The notes: a model not told the origin generated them from the sequence alone. DNA of 64,000 nt from Schistosoma haematobium (GCF_000699445.3 NC_067197.1:5152152-5216151); one strand, 5' to 3'. Shown: positions 12,255 through 24,435, counted from the stretch's first letter. Numbers and translations: made by a program.

Positions 12255-12445
12255 TGTTCAAATTCTAGATATTAATGATTTCAGTACAAAACCAACATGC
12301 TGATTGTATGCAATTCCAGGTGAGTCTGTTCCGATTTCGTTTGTTAATTCCAATACTAATGAGCACATTCTAGATACTACAAAGTTTCTATCCAATACAA
12401 TGTCGGACAGACTCAGGATGAACTTAAAGATAAGACGTAAAACCG
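12255..12445 (+). repeat. Truncated LTR-like segment at the right edge of the array
   Basis: It matches the first ~190 bp of the LTR-like segment with small changes (AACTTAAAGATAAGACG instead of AACTTAAGAAGAAGACG) and stops at ACCG near 12445. The loss of the 3' half, before the TATA-like box, defines the array-flank junction. Confidence 0.8.
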
Positions 12446-15069
12446 GGTTTGCGGAACATTCGAGAGTGCTACTATAAATATTAACACTATAGGAGATCAT
12501 TCAATCATAAACGCTACATGTGACTTTTCACTTTCTAGATGCTTCCGACAAAACTTCTAGTGAATGCTAATTATATAAGTTTTTTCTTAGCATTTTCAGT
12601 GCCCTTTTTAACTTTTTTGAAGACTTTCCTAGATCTCCCCAACATTTGTCTGAACAACATCATTTAAAACAAATTTAAGACTTTTAAGTTTTTTTAATAT
12701 TTTATTGGCACAGTTTAATACTTCACCCGCACCACACAAAACCGTCATACTTAAATCAACAAACAACTCTTCTAACACCTGATGTCGTTAGAATATCCTT
12801 ACACTAAAATAGGATAGTTCAATGCTTGAGGTACATGCTTTTCAACTGTAATACTATAGATTTAAACTCCACTACACATATTTAGGTTTAGGTAGCTAGT
12901 TAGTATCACTACGCTTTACATCCTTGTTAGTTAAGCTACGTTCGTTCGAGAACCTTAATATTGAAAGTGAAATAAGTCAGAAAATAAGTTATAATATATG
13001 AGAAATACTCTATCTAACAAATAAGTGTATGTTACTTTACGTCAATCAGTGAGTTCCAACCAGCTAATTTATTGATAAAATACGCCTATTACAATCTCGA
13101 AGTAGTGAAGTTAATCTTGGTAAATATCAAACATTGATCTGTCAACTGGTGAACTTTCAGAGATTCTTTCGTTTGTTCCTAATCACACTTAGAGAAGTAT
13201 ACTTTAGAAGAACAATGTAATGAATAAATTCGTAACAGAAATTGTTTGAATATAATTGAATATAACACTAAAATAACTAATAAATGAAATCTAATAAGTG
13301 AGTCTTAAGCAATTACTGCCCAATCTCATGGTCCTGTATTTGATTCCCGACAGGATTTTAAATTCATACCACTTTGAAGACTCATACGAGGACGAAACAG
13401 CGTTTGATGATTTCCCGGTTTTCAATGGCAGTTCACAACCCTCTATACTAACGAATTCTAGATCATGTGTGTAATCACGGTTGGTCGCTCCTAAAAAGTC
13501 CAAAGCTACGACGAAACATCTAGTTTAATATCCTTTGATCCTTAGTTGTTTGTTCTCCAGCTTATGTAACTTAGTAACGAACACGGTCTTCAGTCATCAT
13601 GAAATTTGATTTCCAAATAGCTTGCACACATATATACGTTATGAAATTTATACTACTATCAAGTAGTTTAAGTATTTAATTAAATAATAAATATAACCCA
13701 TCGTGTCATTGAATAGAAATAAAGAGAATTCAGCGAAGAAAATTTTATTTTTGACGAAAATATTTACTTAAGCTGTACATTCGTATTTATAGTTGTTAAG
13801 TAAGTGTATATATGTAGAAGGATAGAAAAGATACCCATCTGAAATGGTTATCCACCTAAATTCGTCGATAGAAACTTAACACCAAGATAATATCCTGAAA
13901 AAGCACCAACAGTTCGATAGAAAACTCTTTTTATGAATAACAAATTTAAAGAAAATACGGCTAACGAACCCTTGAATAAAAGGATTTCAAAATCCCTGGG
14001 TAAAACTTTCTACTTGTTTTCTCAAGCCGACGTACCATTCACGGATCTGTTAAGAATAAACTTACACTTTGGGCCATATCGATGTGCATCTATCAATTCA
14101 CTTGCCCCTATGGGACAAGTTACATCAACTTCGTAAAGAGATCACCTTCTTAATGCATCTCAGAACATTATTCGATGTGGCTTTCGAAAGATGAATTCAA
14201 AACAGTTACCAGTTCAATACAGGAGCATCGAATCAATTCTGAACACATAGCTCCGAAAGAGTCTTCCTGTAAAATAATCGATCTAGTCAAAGGAACTGGA
14301 TCGAATGGAGGACGAATCAAAAACTTATGCACTACTGAGATGTTGGTGATCCACCAATCCATGCCCTAATTCTCTGTACAAAAGTGATACATCTAACCTC
14401 TCATCCTTCCTTGGACCTAATTCTCATTTAATATTTAGAGACTCTTATCAATTCATGATGAAAGGACAAACACTTGGACTAAATAAATAATTCAATTAAT
14501 AACTCATCAACTTCTCAATAGTTTGATATGAAAGTATAATACAATGCAAAAATAAATATGGTATCATTTCCTAAATATTCAACTTTGTATGTATAAAAAT
14601 GAGCCTACAGTATTCCATAGTAAAGAATTGATAAATAGTATTAATTACTTAGGCCTATCATCCCTCATGAGGCATAGACTTCTGATTAAGAATTGCTAAT
14701 CAACTCTGTCCTCAACTCTTCTTTTCAATTGTTGCCAAATGCTTTTCATAATCTTGATATCTACCTTCAGTTTCCGGTGCTGTAAGTTCTTTCGTTTGTC
14801 TTTTTCAATTTGATATTGATGATATTGAGTTAGAGCTTGCCTGATGATGCAAGATGTGTCCTACCCAAGAGAGATATCAAAGGCCGGATCTAAGATTAAG
14901 GAAAAGTGTTTAATAAAACTACATATTTAGCGGTATTATGTTCTCTGAGCTAGATAGTGTAATCTTGAAGCTTTGGTTGTCTTTCTGCACAATATCGTCA
15001 GCATTTATTTTAAACATAAGTTAACCTACATTATATGTCCTTGGGGATTTGTAAATTTCATTATGACTT
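12446..15069. other. Array flank, mostly unrecognised AT-rich DNA
   Basis: No spliced or unspliced gene recognised; reading frames are short and lack family features. One degenerate copy of the ribozyme SINE lies at 13329-13431. Confidence 0.5.
13329..13431 (+). mobile_element. Degenerate ribozyme-SINE fragment
   Basis: It carries a B-box-like piece (GGTCCTGTATTTGATTCCCG), then GAGGACGAAACAGCG and CCCGGTTTTCAATGGCAG, in the order of the SINE 3' half. The hammerhead core is lost (GAAGACTC in place of CTGANGAG). Confidence 0.5.
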
Positions 15070-15195
15070 TAGATGGTGGTCACTAAAGGAATACAGTACG
15101 ACTGTTACGCCTTGTTTGGGATCCGATAGCTGGATGTACCTGCACCCCAGGGTTGATACTCATTATGGGATTCTAACCCAGTACCGTTCGTTTTA
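15070..15195 (-). mobile_element. Sm-alpha-like SINE fragment
   Basis: The minus strand reads as the tRNA-like B-box region followed by GCAGGTACATCCAG and ACCACCATCT, the 3' half of an Sm-alpha-type SINE. The hammerhead core is degraded (CTATCGGA in place of CTGATGAG). Sm-alpha elements of schistosomes are tRNA-related SINEs with a hammerhead domain. Confidence 0.5.
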
Positions 15196-15295
15196 TACCT
15201 GTTATAGCTCAAAGCCGCCAATCAGAAGCAGCGAATTATCGATCGGATCAATGACGCGTAAAACACGTGCGTGCAGCCAAGAGTCCTGATTGGTC

Positions 15296-15655
15296 CTGCT
15301 TTCCGCCTAGCCCAGCCAGTTAAGTCCAGAACACCAGTCTCAATCTCTGCAATATGAATCATTATATTCCAAACATACTGAGTTTATATACCAATCAAAC
15401 AGACTACATCGAACCGTAAAATAGGAAACAACATTTGTACAAGATTTGGCCAAATGAAGCTATGAATGTGGGAGGCAGTGACTAATAAACAGGGCATAAT
15501 TCAAGAATGGTAAAACGTATAATAATGGTTTATAAGTCAAAATAAAGTTTATAATAAGAGGAATATGAATAATTTAGTTACTTAACAAGTATACGATAAA
15601 AGTATACGTTTAGGATTGGTCCATAAAAGGATCCCAAAGTTACCATTCATTATGT
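15296..15655 (+). repeat. Dispersed repeat, copy 1
   Basis: It aligns over about 350 bp with 19250-19672: CCAGTTAAGTCCAGAAC / CCAGTTGAGCCCAGAAC, AAATAGGAAACAACAT / AAATAAGAAACAACAT, GTGGGAGGCAGTGACTAATAAAC / GTGGGAGACAGTAATCAATAAAC. The element class is not recognised. Confidence 0.55.
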
Positions 15656-15669
15656 TTATCGGGACCTAA

Positions 15670-15960
15670 CAATACCATAACTCGTTTCCCACTTAGTTAA
15701 TGAGTCCAGATAGCCACTAACCTGTCCAGTGAAGTGAGTTTGAATTCATTTGTATTGGTTGTTTGAATCTTCCCATTAGTGTTTATAACCCAAATAATCA
15801 GTCACTTTTAGCATATTTACATCCTGTTTGAGTTGCCTCAATATTACCATCAAGTCAATAGTACGGTCTAGTTGACAAGTCCCAAATGGAATGGAATGCA
15901 TATTTTGAAATCTACTACCAGCCACCATCTAATTCTGCTTAAAATGAAATACTGATTCAC
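15670..15960. mobile_element. Two oppositely oriented Sm-alpha-like fragments
   Basis: About 15690-15790 (minus) matches the 5' head of the Sm-alpha-like copy at 34545 (AATGGGAAGATTCAAACAACC, GGCTATCTGGACTCA). About 15835-15960 (plus) matches its 3' end (AAGTCCCAAATGG, CAGCCACCATCTAATTCTGC). The ribozyme core is not preserved. Confidence 0.45.
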
Positions 15961-16189
15961 GAATACCCTTGGACAATCATTAATTTTATAATATTTTACA
16001 TATATATTACGTGACATAAATAAACTACTACTCTTCGTTCAAATCTGGATCATTATCCAAAGAAATGTATATACTGTTGAATATAACCAAATCTTCTGAA
16101 GTATTTTTAATAAAAATGAATAGAAACTTCAGTGAGGAAACTTTTACTTTGCATAATATTATTGTCTCAATCTGTACAATAGTATTGTT

Positions 16190-16770
16190 GAGTTTGTCTT
16201 ACATTGTTCCACTTGCTCCCTTCCCACTCTTTTGGATATTGTTTTGTACTACTTATTTACATTCAGTAAGCAGTTGTATTCCCAACAATTTTTAAACCTA
16301 GACAAGTTAGCTGGACGAAACGATGGAAATCAGTTAAATTTCAATCGCTGAGAATATTTCAAATATAATTTTCACATATAATGACTTCTCTATACTCGGC
16401 GCTCAATTACTGTCAAACTAGTCGTTCTAATCTTGACGAATATTCGTATAAGTTTCCATATTGTTTTGCTCTTGGTTCGGGTTTCGGTTGTTTATAAACT
16501 GTTATCATATATAGACACAGCTATCAGCTGTCTTTTGTACGATTGTATTTTATAATTATTCTTTATGTTACTGTTACACGAAGCCTTTTTATTTTCATAC
16601 TTGAAGGACGTGTTTAAACGCCCCAGACACCTCACAAGTTAAGGTTTGTAACTAAATTTTGTGTATTATTCAATAAAGAACCGCTATTGCAGACGAATTG
16701 TTGTTTTTGAACTTCGGTTTCGCGCATATCTCAATCGGGTGACTTGGACGCTTCGATAGATCTAACAAGT
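16190..16770 (+). repeat. Possible LTR-type relic
   Basis: 16222-16290 resembles the central part of sequence B of the array (GATATTGTTTTGTACTACTTA, CAGTTGTATTCCCAA). Further on there is CAATAAAG at 16671-16678 and then ATCGGGTGACTTGGACG, which is reminiscent of an LTR 3' end and primer-binding region. Boundaries and class are uncertain. Confidence 0.3.
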
Positions 16771-17487
16771 ATTTAAAAATAACAATTTTACATGACTATG
16801 GTGAAACAGAAGAGTACGTTAAGACTAGTGATTGACTGTTATCTTAAATCTAATTGGTTTGTTCATAAATTACATTCTCACTATTGATAATAGTTAAGAC
16901 ATAACACAGTACTGCTTAGTATAGTCAAAAGTTTAAGACTAGTATAGAATGAAATATTCAACAATTTTAGACATACACATCATCCAAAAGGAAAGAATTA
17001 ATCTGGTGATTAAAGAAATTGAATTATGATAAAGTACAACTCTATGTGAACTAGGTCAAGAGGTAAATAGATGTCATTGAGTTACATTGTTTGCTAATCG
17101 TGCAGTATCATGAATGGACTTACTTATAAAAAATAATTTAAAAAAATAAAATATTAAACTTAAACTGAATAGGCTAAATATAAAAGGTTAACTCTAAGGT
17201 TTACATGTCCTGGATTCGTCTAGTAATTTCTAGTTTTCACTGATTGTCTAATTAAAATCAAACCATCTTGGATACGATCTTCAAATATATACATTAAAAG
17301 GAGTAAATAGTATTACATATAATGATACATTTAGTCACTAAAACACTACCCTCCTAGTATGCTACCAAAATTTGTTGAGGTTAATTGTCAATAAAAGAAG
17401 CTAAGAATGTTATAAATAAATAAATATGGTTCAATTGTAAGTACAAACAACAGTTCATGTGATGTAATAATAATTTAGTAATTTTAT
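16771..17487. other. Unrecognised AT-rich intergenic DNA
   Basis: Nothing recognised beyond short A/T-rich simple sequence; no reading frame with gene-like features. Confidence 0.5.
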
Positions 17488-17580
17488 TAGTTGAGATCAT
17501 GAGTCATTTGAAGCTAGACCACTATGGAAAACTTGAAAGCACTGGAAGGCCATTCCGTCCTACTGTGGGACTCCTCAGCA
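17488..17580 (-). mobile_element. Ribozyme-SINE 3' fragment
   Basis: Reverse complement of the SINE 3' part: GTTGAGATCATGAGTCA, ACCACTATGGAAAAC, then a hammerhead region. The core is broken: the minus strand has CGGAA where CGAAA is required. Confidence 0.65.
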
Positions 17581-17971
17581 AAATCTCTTCTGATATTAAT
17601 CAACATATGCTCACTAGTGACTGGCTTCAACAGGTATTTCCTGGAGTTCTAATGAGAAGCAGTGACAAATGAAGTTCAACCGGGTCTGTTGTGAGATAGT
17701 AACTCACTCAAGACAATGGTTGATATGTCGCTTAATTTCAAGGATTAGTTGAAGTTAGACATTAACACCGTTGGATTCCAGCTTAATGGTCTAGAGGTTA
17801 AGCGCTCACGCACAAGACTGATAGGTCCTAGATTCGATTGTCGAGAGGTGGGATCGTGGATGCTCACTGCTGAGAAGTCTCATATTAGAACGAAACAGCC
17901 ATCCAATGCTTCCAGGTTTTCCATGGTGGTCAACTATTAAATCACTACAATATCCACAAAACCTCTCTCTG
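17581..17971 (+). mobile_element. Near full-length ribozyme SINE
   Basis: The head (AACATATGCTCACTAGTGAC, GGGTCTGTTGTGAGATAG, GAAGTTAGACATTAACACCG) is followed by a tRNA-like A box (CTTAATGGTCTAGAGGTTAAG), a B box (CCTAGATTCGATT), a hammerhead region and a tail ending CCACAAAACC. The core has CTGAGAAG instead of CTGANGAG, so it is not expected to cleave. The first bases AAATCTCTTCTGAT look like the tail of another copy, that is, a head-to-tail junction. Confidence 0.7.
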
Positions 17972-18359
17972 AATATAATAATGATGTTTTTTTTCTCCTT
18001 ACAGTTTTCTTTTATTCTCTTCGCATTTCACTTAATCTTTTTATCTTAGTTTTTACCTTTTACAAAACTTCAAATAAATCATTTTATTAGAATAAAGTTG
18101 AATAAAGCTCAAATGATTTATGATATGAAATGATATTACTGATAATAACAATAGTAATATGTATGTGTGGGTGTTTGTGGGGGGGATGTGTTTACGTATG
18201 TTTACTTAGTTGTTTATTCTCTTGGTGTTCCTTCTTTCTTCATTACAATAAAACTGAATCATACAATAGATAATTTGGAAATTCCTTCCTCTATTCAACA
18301 ACTAGATGAATGAAAAAGGAATCAGAAATAATAAACAAGTAAGAAGTGAACGAAAATTC

Positions 18360-18426
18360 ATTCATTCATTCATTCATTCATTCATGAAAATGTCAAAAGT
18401 ATCATCATTATTATTATTATTATTAT

Positions 18427-18458
<32 letters not shown>

Positions 18459-18465
18459 ATAGTAA

Positions 18466-18509
<44 letters not shown>

Positions 18510-18522
18510 ATAGTAGTAATAA

Positions 18523-18560
<38 letters not shown>

Positions 18561-18594
18561 ATAATAATAATAATAATAATAGCATCAGTAACAA
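18360..18594 (+). repeat. Compound microsatellite (ATTC)n-(ATT)n-(TAG/TAA)n
   Basis: A run of ATTC units (18360-18384), then ATT units, then about 170 bp of TAG units interrupted by TAA. Both strands stay open here and would encode poly-Val/Ile or poly-Leu; these are not genes. Confidence 0.95.
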
Positions 18595-19249
18595 TCGTTA
18601 CTCCTTAGGTAGTACAGATTCCAAATTAATGATAAGAATACAAGTTATTCACATGTGAAATCTTAAAAATAATAAATAACCTTACAACTGATCAGTTGAT
18701 TTTGTTCATGACAGGTTTCTAGTTGGTCCAAAGAAATATCCATTGTGATTTTTCCTTGTTGCCACTGATATATCTTCTGATTGAATACTAGATTCTTCTC
18801 CTAAGACTCGAAGTCTAGATCCTGACTTTAAATTTTTTGATTTTATCTTGCCCCACCAAATCATGTTGGATCCTCATATTCTCAGACTACAATTAATATG
18901 ACTTTATTTAAAACATATTACTCGTATTGAATAGAGAATACGCTAAAAGTGATTAGATGGTGAGGATGAACGACACTAATATATCATCTGATTGAACGCT
19001 AGATTTGGCACCTGAGTTGTGTTAGTAACCTCGAAACACGAAATACAAGCAGTGATTTGCCCAGTTCATAGAAAGATGATGTCTTGTTAAATGCTAATGA
19101 AACTGTCGCAGTACCCGTGCACCAAGGAACAAAAAATAAATCGAGCTGCATAATTGTTGTAACTTTAAGCCCGGCTATTTATCACCTGACGTGTTCAATC
19201 TTAGTATTGTGCTAACACAATGATGTACAACCGGTGTGAGCAGCCTAGC

Positions 19250-19672
<423 letters not shown>

Positions 19673-19700
19673 ATTTAATCTTCGCTAGGATATAACAATA

Positions 19701-20131
19701 ATGAATACAATTGCACCAAATGAAATTCATCATTCTGTGACAGAAGTTTCTGATGAATCTACTTATCGGAATTTTCTAGTTGTTTTGCTAGATACGGGTT
19801 CTTCTAGTGATTCACGCGTTTTTGATGAAATTCCATACCAAAATGAGAAAAGTATGTCAGATGAATTAAATGATAGTCAAAAACCTAATGCAATTTTGTT
19901 AGATGTTGATTCCCCTAGTGATCCATTATCTACCTATGAGATTTTCGTTAGATTTGATGAAAATGTTTCAGAAGAATCAAACCCTAATGATCACAAATCA
20001 AATGTCGTTCATCTTCACCATCTAATCACTTTTAGCGTATTCTCTATTCAGTGCGAGAAATATGTTTAAAATAAAGTCATATTAATTGTAATTTGGGAAT
20101 ATGAGGATCCAACATGATTTCGTGGGGGGGG
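19701..20131 (+). pseudogene. Diverged relative of the array gag C-terminal part
   Basis: The frame 19701-20069 shares order and motifs with the array gag tail (FDEIPYQNEKSMSDELN versus SDEISYKSEENMLSEHN; QKPNAILLDVDSPSDPL versus RKPDVFLIDADFSNDPL; QCEKYV). It breaks at a stop after QCEKYV, but similarity continues through GGATCCAACATGATTTCGTG to a polypurine tract of nine Gs at 20121-20131. Nucleotide divergence from the array units is large, so this is an older or separate element of the same family. Confidence 0.7.
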
Positions 20132-20600
20132 GTGAGATAAAGTCAGGATCTAAACTTCGAGTCTTAAAAAAATGAGGATAGTTGATACAACGGGATCAAA
20201 AGGCAACATTAGATTCTTTTACTTATTGTGTTCTTTATTCAACATTACTTCTGTTTTCTAATTCAATGTGATAATTATTCAGTGTAGTATTCGGTTTTCT
20301 TTTCCCTTATGACATTTTATTCTGTATAACATACGGTATTCTTGTATTAAATTACCATTGAACTATGCTCAACATGACATGTTGCATGTAATTTTGTTGT
20401 AACTCTGATATTTACTATATATAGGATTTCATCCAAACTATTAATCAAAATGAGTTTACAATCAATATTTAAACTAGTGTATTTTCAACCAGAGTCGTCG
20501 TCATGTTTTTTGGGATTAATAAATCTTCATTTGTACTAGTCTTAGTGTTCTTACTTTCAAGTCGTGGGAATTGTAATGATTCCCCATTTTTACAGGTATA
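20132..20600 (+). repeat. Possible LTR following the diverged gag copy
   Basis: The position directly after the G-rich polypurine tract predicts a 3' LTR. The sequence (GAGATAAAGTCAGGATC onward) does not match the array LTR-like segment. An AATAAA is present near 20517. The 3' end is not defined. Confidence 0.3.
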
Positions 20601-20667
20601 AGTAATAAGTGATTTCGACATTATAATCAATGACGACCAGATATAACAAAGTAACGTTCAATCTAGA

Positions 20668-20808
20668 AGACATCAGTGGATGTGTCGCTCAATTTCGTGG
20701 GTTGGTTGAAGTTAGACATTAACACCGTTTTCCATAGTGGTCTAGCTTCAAATGACTCATGATCTTAACCATTGAAACTACTATAATATCCACAAAATCC
20801 CTTCTGAT
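20668..20808 (+). mobile_element. Internally deleted ribozyme SINE
   Basis: The head (GGTTGAAGTTAGACATTAACACC) is fused directly to the tail (TTTTCCATAGTGGTCTAGC ... ATCCACAAAATCCCTTCTGA). The tRNA-like and hammerhead parts are missing. Confidence 0.7.
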
Positions 20809-20880
20809 GCATATCAGTTCATTAATAACATTTCTATTATACTGATGATATTGCTATTGTACATGATTCTATTCATCACT

Positions 20881-21430
20881 TACGCCTGTTACTCCTCGTG
20901 AAGGAGCATAGGCTGCCTACCAGTACTCGCCGTCCAACCGTGTCATGGACAATCCTTTCCAGCTGTTATTCATCATTTTCATATCTGATTATATTTCCCG
21001 ACGTAATATGTTCTTTGGACTTCCTCTTTTCCAATTGCCTTCAGGATTGCAAGTTAGAGCTTGTCTCGTGAGGCAGTTTGGCGACTTCCGTCATCTATGT
21101 CCTATCCATTTCCATTGCCTTTTCCTAATTTCATTTCCATCTGGAAGCTGGTTTGTTCTCTCCTACAGTAGGCTGTTACTGATAGTATCCGGCCAAATAC
21201 TTGTACCTTCTTGATGATTGTTGTATTAGTTCTGGTAGTTTCAGCTCCATACAGTAGAACTAACTTTGTTGACGTTCGTATTGAAGATTGTGACTTTGAT
21301 ATTAGTTGATAATTATTTTGAGTTCGATATGTTCTTCAATTGTAGGAATGCTGTGCTTACTTTGTCAATCGTCGCTTTTACATCTGCATCCGATCCTCCT
21401 TCTTCATCGAATGATTCTATCCATACTACT
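20881..21430 (-). mobile_element. Non-LTR retrotransposon 3' end (RT C-terminal relic)
   Basis: The minus strand ends in GGCGTAAGTG and encodes the recognisable C-terminus of a schistosome endonuclease-reverse-transcriptase polyprotein in broken frames ([22 protein letters not shown]-type residues). 5'-truncated copies are typical of LINE insertion. Confidence 0.7.
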
Positions 21431-21771
21431 GAAATAATAAGTTAGACTACTCATAATAATAACAATAATACAAGTAGTATTTTGTCTAATGGATACATTG
21501 TGTTATTGTTTTTATGAAATATATGTAGAAATACACAATCCATAGTGAATAAGTTGTCATAAATCACTTCTATTCTGTTACTTCTTGATTACATAACTGT
21601 TTACTTATTGATGTGTACTTACTTGCTTAGTCGTTTATAAGTTGTTCTTTTTTTGTTTTCTTTTATTTATGTATGTAGGAGATGTCTTTTTAAATGATAT
21701 GTGGATAAATTTGTGATTTATTTTGTGTTCAACACAAATTTTAATTTAAGTAGTATCTATATTAGTAGTAG

Positions 21772-22027
21772 TGTGGTGTGCATTACTGATATTGACAGAT
21801 ATGAGTAGTATATATCATCAATCGAAAGTAAAATACCTGGAAGCAGAAGTTTAAGAAGATCGAAGAAAGGAGAACGAAAATAGAGAATGATTGGTGTGGG
21901 AGTGAAGGAACAATAAAGTCAGAGACAAATGATTGACATTTTGCAAATGAATTATTTACTGTATGGTTCTCAGATCTTACTAAGATATTCTATAATGTTT
22001 TCCCCAATTGTGTTCTTGTTCACTCCA
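21772..22027 (+). repeat. LTR of family 2 (solo, diverged)
   Basis: It starts TGTGGTGTGCATTACTG with a TATA-like AGTAGTATATATC and ends GTTCTTGTTCACTCCA. It is homologous to the better-preserved copies at 24175 and 62917, in opposite orientation to the former. Confidence 0.55.
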
Positions 22028-22073
22028 GTAGTATTGGTAGTAATAGCAGCGGTACTAATAGTAATAGTAGTAA

Positions 22074-22363
22074 TGTGGTGCATATTACTTAAATTGGTAA
22101 ATATAAGTAGTATGTAACAGCAGTTGGAAGTGGGATGTTTACGAGCACAAGGTTCAAAAGATTGAAATAAAGACGAGAGAGAAGCAAACTGAAAATAATC
22201 AGGATAACAACAGAAATGAATGAACAGTGACGCTTGTAAGAGACAATTCAATAAAGATGTACAAATGATGTATTGGACGTATAGTTTTGACATTTTGTTA
22301 AACCTCTGTGATTATGTGTTAAACAATTAATTAGTCTTCCCCAACTGGCTTCGTTTTCAACAG
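22074..22363 (+). repeat. LTR of family 2 (solo, diverged)
   Basis: It starts TGTGGTGCATATTACTT with TAAGTAGTATGTAAC, and ends near CTGGCTTCGTTTTCAACAG. It has the same orientation as the previous copy and begins only 46 bp after it, so the two could be LTRs of an element reduced to almost nothing. Confidence 0.5.
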
Positions 22364-22664
22364 TAGTGGTAACTTTTAGTCCATTAACAGTTTATCCCAT
22401 TAAGTTCCTTCAAAGATTATAGTTAATATATCATTAGACATGATAATGAAGGGAATTCTACCTGGATTATTTATGTATACAATATCATCGAGCACTGTCA
22501 TTATTGAAGCTGTTAATAATGTTTGTTGTATAACACAACTACCTCACAGTTATACTAAGCAAGACTCAGTATTTTTCTTCCAAATCATGCTTTATAAATC
22601 ACTGAGGTTAAGCATTTGCTTACGAGACTAAATGTTCTTGGCTCAAAAATGAACACCATGAAAG

Positions 22665-22889
22665 TTAGTGTTACAGAGTTACTTGGTAAAATAGAAAAAC
22701 CATACTCTAATACTTAATTTGCAAAATGTTCAATAATTGTCTCGAACTTCATTGTTCATGCATTTCTATACTAATTGCTTTCTATTCCCATTCTTCCTTT
22801 CTTGATCTTCCCAATCTTCTGTTGCCAGACATTACATTCCTGACTCGCGTTATATACTACTTATATCAATATAAGTAGCACGCATCACA
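22665..22889 (-). repeat. LTR of family 2 (solo, 3' part missing)
   Basis: The minus strand starts TGTGATGCGTGCTACTTATA and contains GTTATATAC-type TATA sequence complementary to GCGTTATATACTACTTA. It matches 24175-24435 and 27939-28171 closely through GCCAGACATTACATTCCTGA. Confidence 0.65.
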
Positions 22890-23178
22890 ATAGTTTTTAT
22901 TTCCCGTAATAACCATTATCGTAACTCTGAAAATCCATTGGATTTAGTAAATCTTTCTAATCGACTTGTAATCATTTGAATGAATTCTACTATTATTGTT
23001 AATATAAAAATCATTCAACGATATATTGAACAACTCAAAGTCATTTGTAATATTACTCAAATATATCAGTATCATTTGTACTTAATTCTAATAGCTTCTA
23101 TGTTCAATATAAAAGGACAACTTACCTAATCAATTCGTTTGTAATGTTAACATTGTTCCATACTAAAACAAAGCATGA

Positions 23179-23590
23179 GTACTTACGCCTGTTACTCCAT
23201 ATGAAGGATAGGCTGCCGACCAGTATTCTTCAACCCATTCTGTCCTGCGCCTTTCTTTCTAGTCCTATCCAATTCTTGTTCATTTTTCTCATGTCTATCT
23301 CCACTTCCCGGTGTAGTATGTTCTTTGGTCTTCCTCTTCTCCTCATTTGGCATTCAGGATTCCAAGTGAGGGCTTGTCTTGTGACCCAGTTGGGTGCTTC
23401 CCTCAGTGTGTGTCCTATCTACTTCCAGCACTTCTTCCTCCACTGGAATCTGATTTGTTCTCTCCCACTGTAGTGGTTGATGCTGATAGCGTCTGGCCAA
23501 CGGATCCGAAGTATTTCTTGTAGACAAGTGTTATTAAACACTTGTATCTTCTGGATGACGGCTTTCGTAGTTCTCCAAGTTGGCTCGTGA
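23179..23590 (-). mobile_element. Non-LTR retrotransposon 3' end
   Basis: Begins on the plus strand with TACTTACGCCTGTTACTCC, the reverse complement of the family's 3' terminus. Minus-strand fragments code for the RT C-terminal region ([26 protein letters not shown]), with breaks. Confidence 0.7.
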
Positions 23591-23636
23591 ATTCAATCAT
23601 TAAAATTAAATATTATTTAAAGTTTCGTTGTGCAAC

Positions 23637-23912
23637 TGTGGTGAACGAGAACAACAGTAGGGATAATCAGATGTATTTGAATATAAAATTACAGAATATC
23701 TTAGTAAAATCTGAGAACCATACAGTAAATAACTCATTTGCAAAATGTCAGTTATTCGTCTCAGGCTTCATTGTCCCTTCATTTCCACACTATTCATTCA
23801 CTGTTCTCGTTCGCTTATCTACGATCTTCTTAAACTTCTGCCTCCAGGCATTTCACTTTCGATTGGTGATAAATACTACTTAGATCTATCGACATCAATA
23901 GCACACACCACA
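23637..23912 (-). repeat. LTR of family 2 (solo, diverged)
   Basis: The minus strand runs from TGTGGTGTGTGCTATTGATG to CTCGTTCACCACA, a TG...CA boundary pair. It retains the block equivalent to CTTCTGCCTCCAGGCATTTC of other copies. Confidence 0.55.
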
Positions 23913-24174
23913 GTACATTCGGCAATCATTCAAAATCATTGCTTATATCGATATTATCCCAAAGTATGTAAAAGGTCCAAATATCAATTATTCTATATGA
24001 CTGTGAGTAAATTATACTTATTTTTGTTAGGAATTGCTACTAAAAGGTTAAACTATCGGATTTAACTCTATGAAGCTTCTTCAATCAGTTTAATAAGGAT
24101 ATATAGGGAATGATGACATACCTAATCGATACATTCCTGATCGTTATATCTTGAGTATACATATATAATCGTAT

Positions 24175-24435
24175 TGTAGTGAACAGAACACGGGTGGGGA
24201 CAACCAAATAGTGAATCGTTAATTTGCAAAATATCAATGCATCATATCAACCCGGACTGTTCTTGTTGCAAACATCAATCCATTGTCTCACATTTTATTG
24301 TTCATGCGGTTTCTTACAAATTGCAATGTGTTGTCGCTCTTCCTTTCTTGATCTTCTCAATCTTCTGCTGCCAGACATTACACTCCTGACTCGCGTTATA
24401 CACCACTTATGTCAATATAAGTAGCACGCGCCACA
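24175..24435 (-). repeat. LTR of family 2 (solo, complete)
   Basis: 261 bp. The minus strand starts TGTGGCGCGTGCTACTTATA and ends GTGTTCTGTTCACTACA, with TG...CA ends. It carries the palindromic ACTTATATTGACATAAGT near the 5' end and a TATA-like stretch after it. Confidence 0.65.

Larger units (their letters stand above)
1..12445 (+). repeat. Tandem array of ~2316 bp LTR-gag retroelement units
   Basis: Head-to-tail array seen directly. The TGTTCAAATTC start of the LTR-like segment recurs at 674, 2989, 5305, 7621, 9939 and 12255, giving periods of 2315, 2316, 2316, 2318 and 2316 bp. The left edge is cut by the window. The right edge breaks off inside the LTR-like segment near 12445, where similarity to the unit ends. 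Copies differ only at a few homopolymer lengths and single bases. One LTR-like segment per gag segment is the pattern produced when LTR elements expand by unequal crossing-over between LTRs, or by insertion of circular copies. No pol region is present in the unit, so it is non-autonomous. Confidence 0.93.

Noticed and set aside
1..12445. CRISPR-like repetition
   Set aside because: Units are 2.3 kb with no spacers; this is a eukaryotic retroelement array.
18306..18608. Open frames of poly-Val/Ile and poly-Leu on both strands (also 19175-19441 and 36915-37165)
   Set aside because: Direct consequence of TAG/ATT/CTA microsatellites.
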